In this document: piece by piece, positions 8,601-15,837 of the stretch | How positions within the stretch are numbered: position 1 is the stretch's first letter | How the letters are laid out: every line of letters starts with the position of its first letter | Source of the DNA: Kaistella faecalis | GTDB lineage: Bacteria > Bacteroidota > Bacteroidia > Flavobacteriales > Weeksellaceae | Direction of reading: 5' to 3' | NCBI RefSeq assembly: GCF_019195395.1 | Contig: NZ_CP078067.1 | Location: 1,937,783-2,001,782, forward strand | DNA: 64,000 bases | The notes under the pieces: model-generated | The model's database searches: none | What the model was told of the DNA's origin: nothing | The model's input: the letters and a program-made list of their open reading frames with translations, nothing else | Program-made: the position numbers and the translations under genes

Positions 8601-9723
8601 GATATGGCTTTCCTCACCGCATATGGGAGGAACCGAATTAAACTATATCCATGAAGCTTTTGATCAGAACTGGGTTGCCCCTTTAGGTCCTAATGTCAAT
8701 AATTTTGAAGAGGATCTAAAATGTTATTTAAACAGCGATGTTGAAGTTGCTGCTTTGAGTTCAGGAACAGCGGCGCTGCATTTAGCGCTCGTTATATTAG
8801 GCGTGAAATCCGGTGATGAAGTAATTTGTCAAAGTTTCACCTTCTCGGCATCTGCTAATCCAATTACCTACGTGGGAGCACAACCTGTTTTTGTAGACAG
8901 CGAGCCCGATACATGGAATATTTGCCCGAAAGCGCTGGAAGAAGCAATTACAGACAGAGCTGCAAAAGGGAAAAAGCCTAAAGCCATTATTGTGGTTCAT
9001 CTTTACGGGATGCCTGCGAAACTTGATCAGATTAAAGCCGTGGCTGCAAAATATGAGATTCCACTCGTCGAAGATGCGGCTGAAGCGCTGGGTTCAACTT
9101 TCAAAGGACAGCGATGCGGAACTTTCGGCGAAATGTCCATCCTTAGTTTTAACGGTAATAAAATCATCACCACATCCGGCGGAGGCGCGCTGGTATGTAA
9201 AACCATAGAGCAAAAAGATAAAGCCGTATTTCTTTCTACCCAGGCGAGAGATCAGGCTCCACACTACCAGCACTCAGAGATTGGTTACAATTACAGGATG
9301 AGTAATATTTCTGCCGGGATAGGAAGAGGACAAATGGAAGTTTTGGAGGAAAGGATATCAGCCCGACGAAAAAATCATGAGTTTTATCTGGATGTTTTCC
9401 AGGACTTTTCCGGAGTAAAGGTTTTCACAGAACCTAACGGTGATTATTTCTCAAATCACTGGCTCTCAGCCATTACAGTAGATGAGAATATAGCAGGGTT
9501 TAGCCGTGAAGATCTACGTTTGGCTCTGGAAAAACAGAATATTGAATCGAGACCGCTTTGGAAACCGATGCATCTTCAGCCTGTTTTTAATAACGCACCT
9601 TATTACGGCGGTAAAGTTGCTGAAGAACTTTTTAATATCGGATTGTGTTTGCCATCAGGGTCCAGCCTCACCGATGCAGACCGTAACAGAATTAAAAACA
9701 CCATATTAAGTTTAAGAAAGTAA
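8590..9723 (+). CDS. pglE: PLP-dependent sugar aminotransferase, PglE/DegT family
   Basis: This is a 377-residue fold-type-I aminotransferase of the DegT/DnrJ/EryC1/StrS family. SSGTAALHLAL (about residues 57-67) binds the PLP phosphate, VEDAAEALGS (about residues 159-168) holds the Asp that contacts the pyridine nitrogen, and SFNGNKIITTSGGG (about residues 183-196) contains the Schiff-base Lys. It would convert UDP-4-keto-6-deoxy-GlcNAc to the 4-amino sugar using glutamate, just before the PglD step. Its length matches PglE/WbpE-like enzymes. A gap of only 10 bases to rfbC suggests cotranscription. Confidence 0.88.
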   Translation: MNNKIWLSSPHMGGTELNYIHEAFDQNWVAPLGPNVNNFEEDLKCYLNSDVEVAALSSGTAALHLALVILGVKSGDEVICQSFTFSASANPITYVGAQPVFVDSEPDTWNICPKALEEAITDRAAKGKKPKAIIVVHLYGMPAKLDQIKAVAAKYEIPLVEDAAEALGSTFKGQRCGTFGEMSILSFNGNKIITTSGGGALVCKTIEQKDKAVFLSTQARDQAPHYQHSEIGYNYRMSNISAGIGRGQMEVLEERISARRKNHEFYLDVFQDFSGVKVFTEPNGDYFSNHWLSAITVDENIAGFSREDLRLALEKQNIESRPLWKPMHLQPVFNNAPYYGGKVAEELFNIGLCLPSGSSLTDADRNRIKNTILSLRK

Positions 9724-9733
9724 TTGATAGCCG

Positions 9734-10279
9734 ATGAAAATCCAACCTACACCCCTGAAAGACTGCTATATCATAGAACCTACCGTTTTCGAAGACGACC
9801 GCGGTTATTTTTACGAAAAATTCAATGAGCAGAAGTTTGAGGAGCTTACCGGAATGAACGGCCACTTTGTACAGGATAACATTTCCAAATCTTCTTACGG
9901 CGTTCTGCGCGGTCTTCATCTTCAGAAAGGCGAACATGCACAGGCCAAATTGGTTTCATGCCTGGAAGGTAAGGTGTTCGATGTTGCCGTAGACCTTCGT
10001 GAAGATTCGCCAACTTTCGGCAAATGGTTCGGCGTTGAACTTTCTGCTGAGAATAAGCTACAGTTCTATGTCCCGAGAGGTTTTGGACATGGATTTTCAG
10101 TGCTTTCAGAAACGGCTGTCTTTGCCTATAAATGCGATAATTTTTATAAAAAAGAAGCTGAAGGCGGCGTTTTATGGAACGACAAGGAACTCAGCATTGA
10201 TTGGAAACTTCCTGAAAATGACGTGATTTTGTCTGAAAAAGATAAAATTCAGCCTACCTTTGCGGCCAAGAATTATTAA
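9734..10279 (+). CDS. rfbC: dTDP-4-dehydrorhamnose 3,5-epimerase
   Basis: This 181-residue cupin-fold enzyme (RmlC) has the family markers YFYEKFNEQKF near residue 25, VLRGLHLQKG (about residues 55-64, with the catalytic His), VDLREDSPTFGKW (about residues 88-100) and FYVPRGFGHGFSVLSE (about residues 110-125). It epimerises C3 and C5 of dTDP-4-keto-6-deoxyglucose. Unusually, the gene order is rfbC-rfbB-rfbA with no rfbD reductase in the window. The final reduction to dTDP-L-rhamnose, or a different reduction, must therefore be encoded elsewhere. Confidence 0.95.
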   Translation: MKIQPTPLKDCYIIEPTVFEDDRGYFYEKFNEQKFEELTGMNGHFVQDNISKSSYGVLRGLHLQKGEHAQAKLVSCLEGKVFDVAVDLREDSPTFGKWFGVELSAENKLQFYVPRGFGHGFSVLSETAVFAYKCDNFYKKEAEGGVLWNDKELSIDWKLPENDVILSEKDKIQPTFAAKNY

Positions 10280-10290
10280 TTTAAAAATTC

Positions 10291-11370
10291 ATGAAAAATA
10301 TCATCATCACTGGAGGTGCAGGATTTATCGGTTCCCACGTTGTTAGGGAATTTGTAAAAAACCATCCCGAAGCGACCATCATTAACCTGGATGCATTGAC
10401 CTACGCAGGTAATCTGGAGAATCTAAAAGACGTTGAAAACGAACCCAATTACGTTTTTGAAAAAGCAGATATCACTAAAGTTGACGAACTCCGAAAAGTA
10501 TTCGAAAAATATAACCCAGACGCGATTGTTCATTTAGCGGCGGAAAGTCATGTTGATCGAAGCATCACCGATCCTAATGCCTTCATCAACACGAATGTGA
10601 TCGGCACGGCCAATCTTCTGAACCTGGCAATTGAATTCTGGACATTGAATCCGGAGCATACCCACGGCAGATTCCCTGATGAGCCGAGAAAAAATCTTTT
10701 CTATCACGTTTCAACAGACGAGGTTTACGGAAGTTTAGGCGAAACGGGTTTCTTCTTGGAGACTACCGCATATGATCCTCAATCACCTTACTCTGCGAGT
10801 AAAGCAGCTTCAGACCATTTGGTAAGAGCTTACGGCAATACCTACGGAATGCCGTTTATCCTGTCCAACTGTTCCAATAATTACGGTCCCAATCACTTCC
10901 CTGAAAAGTTGATTCCACTCTGTATTTCAAACATTCTGAACGGAAAGCCGCTCCCGATTTACGGCGACGGAAAATATACGCGTGACTGGCTTTTTGTGAT
11001 TGATCATGCAAAGGCGATTCACCAGATTTTTCACGAATCCAAAACCGGTGAAACTTACAATATTGGTGGATTCAACGAATGGCAGAATATCGATCTGGTA
11101 AAAGAACTGATTAAGCAGATGGATGAAAAACTCGGAAATCCTGCTGGGCATTCAGAGAAACTGATTACTTATGTGAAAGACAGACCGGGACACGACAAAC
11201 GTTACGCCATTGATGCCTCCAAACTGAATAAAGATCTTGGCTGGAAACCGTCAGTAACCTTCGAGGAAGGCCTCTCCAAAACCATCGACTGGTTCCTCGA
11301 AAACAAAGAATGGCTGGATCATGTGACTTCCGGTGATTATCAGAAATATTACGATAAGCAATATTCGTAA
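10291..11370 (+). CDS. rfbB: dTDP-glucose 4,6-dehydratase
   Basis: This 359-residue extended short-chain dehydrogenase starts with TGGAGFIGSHVV (NAD binding, residues 6-17). It carries HLAAESHVDRS (about residues 81-91), STDEVYGSLG (about residues 140-149) with the catalytic Asp-Glu pair, and YSASKAASD (about residues 169-177) with the catalytic Tyr-Lys. A roughly 15-residue insertion before the STDEVYG motif (HTHGRFPDEPRKN) is, as I recall, common in Bacteroidota RmlB. The start is 11 bases after rfbC. It converts dTDP-glucose to dTDP-4-keto-6-deoxyglucose. The downstream partner rfbA is separated by a 507-base cassette. Confidence 0.96.
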   Translation: MKNIIITGGAGFIGSHVVREFVKNHPEATIINLDALTYAGNLENLKDVENEPNYVFEKADITKVDELRKVFEKYNPDAIVHLAAESHVDRSITDPNAFINTNVIGTANLLNLAIEFWTLNPEHTHGRFPDEPRKNLFYHVSTDEVYGSLGETGFFLETTAYDPQSPYSASKAASDHLVRAYGNTYGMPFILSNCSNNYGPNHFPEKLIPLCISNILNGKPLPIYGDGKYTRDWLFVIDHAKAIHQIFHESKTGETYNIGGFNEWQNIDLVKELIKQMDEKLGNPAGHSEKLITYVKDRPGHDKRYAIDASKLNKDLGWKPSVTFEEGLSKTIDWFLENKEWLDHVTSGDYQKYYDKQYS

Positions 11371-11407
11371 GGGTAGTTTAGTAGAATAGTGGTGTAGTGG
11401 AATAGTA

Positions 11408-11877
11408 ATTTAGTGGTTTAGTGACTGGAATTTTTTTAAATTTTGTAGCGATGACATTAATAAAATATCATAAAGATTTAAAAGTATACCAGGAAGCATT
11501 TTCGGCTGCTATGAAGATTTTCGAAATCACAAAATCATTTCCTGCTGAAGAAAAATATTCGCTTACCAGCCAAATCAGAAGGTCATCGAGATCTGTTTGC
11601 GGTAATCTTGCTGAGGGCTGGAGGAAAAGCACAAACTGTTTGAAAATAAACTCATTGATGCGGACGGAGAAGCAACCGAAACCCAAAATTGGCTTGATTT
11701 TGCTTTAGCATGCAAATATATTGATGAACAGACTTTTCAAGATCTGTATGGACAGTACAATCAAATTCTATCAATGCTTACATCCATGATTGTGAATTCT
11801 GATAAATGGACATTTAGCTCCCAAAAATAATAATTTAAACTAGACAACTAGTCTACAAAATAACGAGTCCACTAAAT
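11408..11877. repeat. Short inverted repeats bounding the S23/IVP-like cassette between rfbB and rfbA
   Basis: The 9-base word ATTTAGTGG at 11408-11416 recurs in inverted orientation as CCACTAAAT at 11869-11877, directly before the rfbA ATG. The left side (11371-11420) is a run of degenerate TAGT/TAGTGG words. The right side has a direct repeat AACTAG (11838-11843 and 11846-11851). The pair encloses only the broken four-helix-bundle gene, so it may mark the ends of an inserted element. The match is short and could be partly chance in AT-rich DNA. Confidence 0.4.
11451..11830 (+). pseudogene. Frameshifted four-helix-bundle protein (S23 / 23S rRNA intervening-sequence family)
   Basis: The first part (ATG 11451 to about 11625) encodes MTLIKYHKDLKVYQEA ... 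SLTSQIRRSSRSVCGNLAEGWRK, the classic opening of the S23/IVP four-helix-bundle family. The expected continuation (KLFENKLIDADGEATETQNW ... SDKWTFSSQK, stop at 11828-11830) lies in another frame from about 11631 on. Adding one A to the run of four A's at 11625-11628 restores a single frame of about 126 residues, reading WRKKHKLFENKL. The function of the family is unknown. It is often found inside 23S rRNA intervening sequences or dropped between sugar genes. The lesion is either a real pseudogene or a homopolymer sequencing error. Confidence 0.8.
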
Positions 11878-12735
11878 ATGAAAGGTATAATATTAGCCGG
11901 CGGTTCCGGTACCAGACTTTATCCTTTAACCATCGCGGTAAGCAAGCAGCTGATGCCGGTTTACGACAAGCCGATGATCTATTACCCGCTTTCTACTTTG
12001 CTTTTGGCGGGAATTAAAGATATTTTAATCATTACAACACCTCACGATCAGGAAGGTTTTATTAAACTTTTGGGTGACGGTTCAGCGATTGGCTGCAATA
12101 TTCAGTACAAAGTGCAGCCAAGTCCGGATGGATTAGCGCAGGCTTTCATTTTAGGTGAAGAATTTATCGGTGACGACTCTGTAGCCCTTGTTTTGGGCGA
12201 TAATATTTTTTACGGCGCAGGACTTCCGAAATTATTGTCATCAAAAACCACTGTGAAAGGCGGTTGTGTTTTTGCGTATCAGGTTTCTGATCCCGAGAGA
12301 TATGGAGTGGTGGAGTTTGATGAAAATTTAAAAGCTATTTCCATCGAAGAAAAACCGGAACACCCAAAATCTAATTTTGCAGTACCGGGTCTGTATTTTT
12401 ATGACAATTCGGTGGTTGAGATTGCTAAAAATCTTAAACCTTCGCCAAGAGGTGAGTTGGAAATTACCGACGTAAACAGAATCTATCTGGAAAAAGGCCA
12501 GCTAGAAGTTGGCGTAATGTCACGCGGAACGGCTTGGCTGGATACCGGAACTTTCGATTCTCTGCATGAAGCTTCCGAATTTGTGAAGGTGCTTGAAAAG
12601 AGACAGGGCTTCAAAATTTCCTGTATTGAAGAAATCGCTTATGTTAAAGGTTTCATCAATAAAGAACAGCTTTTGGAATCTGCAAAGAAATACGGCAAAA
12701 GCGGCTACGGGGATTATCTGAAAGCACTTGTATAA
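11878..12735 (+). CDS. rfbA: Glucose-1-phosphate thymidylyltransferase
   Basis: This 285-residue nucleotidyltransferase opens with [18 protein letters not shown] (the pyrophosphorylase loop with catalytic Arg). [29 protein letters not shown] (metal-binding Asp, about residue 110) and [11 protein letters not shown] (about residues 157-167) follow. Length and motifs match RmlA closely. It makes dTDP-glucose from dTTP and glucose-1-phosphate for RfbB. The start codon abuts the right inverted repeat of the upstream cassette. It is the last gene of the glycan cluster and is followed by a strong terminator. Confidence 0.96.
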   Translation: MKGIILAGGSGTRLYPLTIAVSKQLMPVYDKPMIYYPLSTLLLAGIKDILIITTPHDQEGFIKLLGDGSAIGCNIQYKVQPSPDGLAQAFILGEEFIGDDSVALVLGDNIFYGAGLPKLLSSKTTVKGGCVFAYQVSDPERYGVVEFDENLKAISIEEKPEHPKSNFAVPGLYFYDNSVVEIAKNLKPSPRGELEITDVNRIYLEKGQLEVGVMSRGTAWLDTGTFDSLHEASEFVKVLEKRQGFKISCIEEIAYVKGFINKEQLLESAKKYGKSGYGDYLKALV

Positions 12736-12758
12736 ACGCTTTTAAATGAAATATTTAG

Positions 12759-12793
12759 AAAGACTTTAGGCAAAACCTTAAAGTCTTTTTTTA
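12759..12793 (+). terminator. Rho-independent terminator of the glycan operon
   Basis: A stem of AAGACTTTAGG pairing with CCTTAAAGTCTT (one bulged base) and an AT-rich loop is followed by a run of T's. It lies 24 bases after the rfbA stop and closes the operon. Confidence 0.85.
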
Positions 12794-12797
12794 TTCC

Positions 12798-12805
12798 TAA
12801 ATTTG
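12798..12805 (+). promoter_or_regulatory. Probable -7 box of the rimO promoter
   Basis: TAAATTTG matches the Bacteroidota -7 consensus TAnnTTTG and lies about 46 bases before the chosen rimO start. No clear TTG -33 element sits at the usual distance because that space is taken by the upstream terminator. Confidence 0.5.
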
Positions 12806-12850
12806 CACCCTGTAAAAAATTATAGTCATCCATTCAAATTTATTATAAAG

Positions 12851-14152
12851 ATGCGCACGAAATCCGTCGGAAAAAAGAAAATTAACATTGTCACTTTAGG
12901 CTGTTCCAAAAACGTTTATGATTCAGAAGTATTGATGGGTCAGCTTCAGGCAAACGGAAAAGAAGTGGTGCACGAGGACCGCGGTGATATTGTGGTGATC
13001 AATACCTGCGGATTTATCGACAACGCGAAAGAAGAAAGTATCAATACGATCCTGGATTTCGTGGAAGCTAAAAACCGCGGTGAAGTAGAGAAGGTTTTTG
13101 TGACCGGATGTCTTTCTGAAAGGTACAAACCGGATCTTATTCGTGAAATTCCTGATGTTGACCAATATTTCGGGACCAGAGATTTGCCTATTTTGCTGAA
13201 ACAGTTGGGAGCAGATTATAAACATGAACTGATTGGTGAGCGAATGACCACTACGCCAAAACATTACGCATATTTAAAAATCGCTGAAGGCTGCGACAGA
13301 CCTTGTTCTTTCTGTGCAATTCCTTTGATGAGAGGAAAAAATGTTTCAACACCGATTGAAAATTTAGTGATTGAAGCGGAGAAACTGGCAAAAAAAGGGG
13401 TGAAAGAACTTATTTTAATCGCTCAGGATTTGACGTATTACGGCCTTGATATCTATAAAAAACGTGCTCTCGGAGATTTGCTTCTCCGTCTGGTAAAAGT
13501 GGAAGGGATTGAATGGATCCGTCTTCACTACGCGTTTCCTACGGGATTCCCGGAAGATGTTTTAGAAATCATTAAAAACGAACCAAAGGTTTGTAACTAT
13601 ATTGATATTCCGTTGCAGCACATCAATTCAGAGATTCTGAAAGCGATGAAGCGCGGAACTTCTCATGAAAAAACCAATGCTCTTCTCGATAAATTCAGAG
13701 AGATGGTTCCTGATATGGCTATCAGAACTACCTTAATCGTTGGTTTTCCGGGAGAAACCGAAGAAAGATTCCAGGAGATGAAAGAATGGGTGCGTATCCA
13801 GAGATTTGACCGTTTAGGCTGCTTTACTTATTCTCACGAAGAAAACACAACCGCTTTTGTGTTGGAAGATGATGTTCCGCAGGAGGTGAAAGAGGCCAGA
13901 GTAGAGGAAATTATGGAGCTGCAGTCACAGATTTCGTGGGAGAAGAATCAGGAGAAGATTGGTAAGACTTTCAGATGTATCTTCGACAGAAAAGAAGGAA
14001 ATTACTTTGTAGGAAGAACGGAATTTGATTCACCGGATGTGGACAATACCGTTTTGGTTTCGGCTGAAAATACCTATTTATCAATTGGCGAATTTGCAGA
14101 TGTTAAAATTACATCAGCAGAAGAATTTGATTTATACGGAGAAGTGATTTAA
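12851..14152 (+). CDS. rimO: Ribosomal protein uS12 (Asp89) methylthiotransferase RimO
   Basis: This 433-residue radical-SAM methylthiotransferase has an N-terminal UPF0004 domain (VTLGCSKNVYDSEVLMG, VINTCGFIDNAKEES, VTGCLSERY) whose three Cys bind the auxiliary 4Fe-4S cluster. The radical-SAM motif is CDRPCSFCAIP (about residues 151-161), and a C-terminal TRAM domain follows (about 370-433). The SKN and AKEES wording is typical of RimO rather than MiaB. The ATG at 12851 is chosen because an in-frame TTG at 12803 lies inside the probable -7 box (TAAATTTG, 12798-12805). The protein modifies S12 in the ribosome. Confidence 0.94.
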   Translation: MRTKSVGKKKINIVTLGCSKNVYDSEVLMGQLQANGKEVVHEDRGDIVVINTCGFIDNAKEESINTILDFVEAKNRGEVEKVFVTGCLSERYKPDLIREIPDVDQYFGTRDLPILLKQLGADYKHELIGERMTTTPKHYAYLKIAEGCDRPCSFCAIPLMRGKNVSTPIENLVIEAEKLAKKGVKELILIAQDLTYYGLDIYKKRALGDLLLRLVKVEGIEWIRLHYAFPTGFPEDVLEIIKNEPKVCNYIDIPLQHINSEILKAMKRGTSHEKTNALLDKFREMVPDMAIRTTLIVGFPGETEERFQEMKEWVRIQRFDRLGCFTYSHEENTTAFVLEDDVPQEVKEARVEEIMELQSQISWEKNQEKIGKTFRCIFDRKEGNYFVGRTEFDSPDVDNTVLVSAENTYLSIGEFADVKITSAEEFDLYGEVI

Positions 14153-14205
14153 GAAATCGACAGAAAATAAGTCAAATTTTGACATTTTTTCAAAGATCAA
14201 TAAAC

Positions 14206-14239
14206 AAAAAACCTTTCATTGATTTTGGAAGGTTTTTTT
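14206..14239 (+). terminator. Terminator of rimO
   Basis: AAAACCTTTC and GAAGGTTTTT form a stem around a roughly 10-base loop, followed by T's. It lies about 54 bases after the rimO stop. Confidence 0.8.
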
Positions 14240-14313
14240 AATGCTTAGTGCCTGGAATTCAGTGTTTTGAGTGCGTTAAAAGCTATTTATTATGCTATGT
14301 TTTGTTAATTTTG

Positions 14314-14427
14314 TTAACGTTTTAATGATGATTTTAACACAATTTAACAATCCTTGTGAGCTACCACGAATAGGGAGCAGACAGCCTTTCTTAACAAAAT
14401 ATTAACGAATCCTTAACGGAGTTTAAC
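14314..14427 (+). promoter_or_regulatory. Array of seven helically phased TTAAC repeats upstream of rlpA
   Basis: TTAAC occurs at 14314, 14334, 14344, 14391, 14402, 14413 and 14423, all on the plus strand. The spacings are 20, 10, 47, 11, 11 and 10, so the proximal four sit on one face of the helix with 5-6 bases between copies. The last copy ends 10 bases before the TTG -33 element of the rlpA promoter. Direct repeats at 10-11 bp are the mode of OmpR/CpxR/PhoP-class response regulators. This array fills most of the gene-free stretch 14240-14458, where I see nothing else. Confidence 0.6.
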
Positions 14428-14437
14428 CAAGTGAGTG

Positions 14438-14466
14438 TTGCAGGTTATCATTTAGGAATAAATTTG
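14438..14466 (+). promoter_or_regulatory. Promoter of rlpA (TTG, N18, TAAATTTG)
   Basis: TTG at 14438-14440 and TAAATTTG at 14459-14466 are separated by 18 bases, a full match to the Bacteroidota -33/-7 promoter. The predicted start near 14471 leaves a leader of about 25 bases before the ATG at 14497. Confidence 0.8.
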
Positions 14467-14496
14467 CAGAGTCAAAACCAATAAAAATAATTCAAC

Positions 14497-14868
14497 ATGA
14501 TGAAAAGAGGTATTCTCGTAATCATAATGATGATTTCAACACTTGGTATTTATTCTTTCAACAAGTATAATGCCAATGATGCCAAAACAAGTTTTGCATC
14601 GTTCTACCACGATAAGTTTAACGGTAGGAAAACCGCAAGCGGAGAAATTTTCAGTAACAGAAAGCTTACCGCTGCACACAGAACGCTCCCGTTCGGTACA
14701 GTTGTAGAAGTAACCAACTTAAGAACAGGAAAAAGTGTAGAAGTGAGAATTAACGACCGAGGTCCGTTCCACTCTTCCAGAGCCTTGGATCTATCCAAAG
14801 CAGCGTTCGATTCAATTGGTAATACCGCCCGCGGTACCATGCCTGTTGAATATGAAATTGTCGATTAA
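14497..14868 (+). CDS. rlpA: RlpA-family septal/peptidoglycan lytic protein (double-psi beta-barrel)
   Basis: This 123-residue protein has an N-terminal hydrophobic signal (MMKRGILVIIMMISTLGIY), so it should be exported. The rest is a double-psi beta-barrel: FASFYHDKFNGRKTASGE, then LPFGTVVEVTNLRTGKSVEV and INDRGPFHSSRALDLSKAAF. It keeps the Asp in NDRGP expected for lytic transglycosylase activity. It lacks the C-terminal SPOR domain found in many RlpA proteins, so it probably does not bind denuded septal glycan in the usual way. It is monocistronic, with its own promoter, a large upstream repeat array and its own terminator. Confidence 0.85.
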   Translation: MMKRGILVIIMMISTLGIYSFNKYNANDAKTSFASFYHDKFNGRKTASGEIFSNRKLTAAHRTLPFGTVVEVTNLRTGKSVEVRINDRGPFHSSRALDLSKAAFDSIGNTARGTMPVEYEIVD

Positions 14869-14888
14869 CATTTACGTTATTTAAAAGC

Positions 14889-14917
14889 AAAGCCGATTCT
14901 TTAGAGTCGGCTTTTTT
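14889..14917 (+). terminator. Terminator between rlpA and xth
   Basis: AAGCCGATT and AGTCGGCTT form a stem (with one G-U pair) around a short loop, followed by a T run. It lies about 20 bases after the rlpA stop and separates it from the convergent exonuclease gene. A weaker T-rich tract exists on the other strand. Confidence 0.8.
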
Positions 14918-14934
14918 ATTTTAAGTTTGATTTT

Positions 14935-15696
14935 TTAATGAAGTTCTACCATCACCGGACAGTGATCGGAATGAAATACTTCCTTTAAGATTACAGCACG
15001 GCTCAGACGGCTTTTCAGCGTATATGACACGAAATTATAATCCAAACGCCAGCCTTTGTTCCTTTCGCGTGAATTCTGCCGGTAACTCCACCAGGAATAA
15101 TTGTCGGGCTGGTCGTTGAAGAATCTGAAACTGTCAATAAGTTCGCATTCTTTAATGAAGGCACTCATCCATTCTCTTTCCATTGGTAAAAATCCCGAAA
15201 CATTTTTAAGCCCCACCGGATTATGGATATCTATTGCATGGTGACAAATATTGAAATCGCCGCAAATAATAAGGTTAGGAATGGTTTTCTTCAGTTCTTT
15301 AATGTAATCCAGGAAATCATGACAGAACTGCATTTTAAAGTCTAACCTTTCTATATTTGAAGCAGAAGGCACATACACTGAAATTACTGAGAAATCCTCG
15401 AAATCTGCCCGCAAAACACGGCCTTCCGAATCGTAATCCTCTATTCCGCAGCCATATTCTACATGTTTAGGTTTTATTTTGGAAGCAATTCCCACTCCGG
15501 AATATCCTTTGCGCTGTGCTGAATGCCAATAACTGTGATAACCGATTTTTTCAAGACTTTCGATATCGATTTGGTCGTTTCCTGCTTTGCTTTCCTGTAT
15601 GCAGATGACATCGGGATCCGCAACCTTCAGCCAGCCGAGGAAATCCTTAGTGAATGCTGCCCGGATTCCGTTGACATTATAAGAGATAATTTTCAT
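14935..15696 (-). CDS. xth: Exodeoxyribonuclease III (AP endonuclease)
   Basis: This 253-residue EEP-fold nuclease has MKIISYNVNGIRAAF at the start (metal-site Asn), ICIQESKA (metal-binding Glu, about residue 37), YSGVGIASK, ICGDFNICH (Asp/Asn pair, about residues 145-153) and a C-terminal SDHCPVMVEL (catalytic Asp-His). It cleaves DNA 5' of abasic sites and removes 3' blocking groups in base-excision repair. It is convergent with rlpA. A possible -7 box for it (TAATTTTG on the minus strand) is at 15714-15721. Confidence 0.94.
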   Translation of the reverse strand: MKIISYNVNGIRAAFTKDFLGWLKVADPDVICIQESKAGNDQIDIESLEKIGYHSYWHSAQRKGYSGVGIASKIKPKHVEYGCGIEDYDSEGRVLRADFEDFSVISVYVPSASNIERLDFKMQFCHDFLDYIKELKKTIPNLIICGDFNICHHAIDIHNPVGLKNVSGFLPMEREWMSAFIKECELIDSFRFFNDQPDNYSWWSYRQNSRERNKGWRLDYNFVSYTLKSRLSRAVILKEVFHSDHCPVMVELH

Positions 15697-15766
15697 TGAA
15701 TTTTAAATTTGTTCAAAATTACAAAAGGTAATCTGATCAGTGACCGTACTGAAGTTAGTGGTCGCA

Positions 15767-15800
15767 AAAAAGGCGGAAAAAATCTCAGATCTTTTCCGCC
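15767..15800 (-). terminator. Terminator of porX
   Basis: On the minus strand, a perfect GGCGGAAAA/TTTTCCGCC stem is followed by a T run. It lies about 38 bases after the porX stop. Confidence 0.85.
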
Positions 15801-15837
15801 CAATTGAACCCAAATTTAAATAAACTATGAAAAAAAA

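Noticed and set aside
12803-12850. Extended N terminus of RimO from a TTG codon
   Set aside because: The TTG lies inside a TAAATTTG promoter box, and the extra residues are not like the family.
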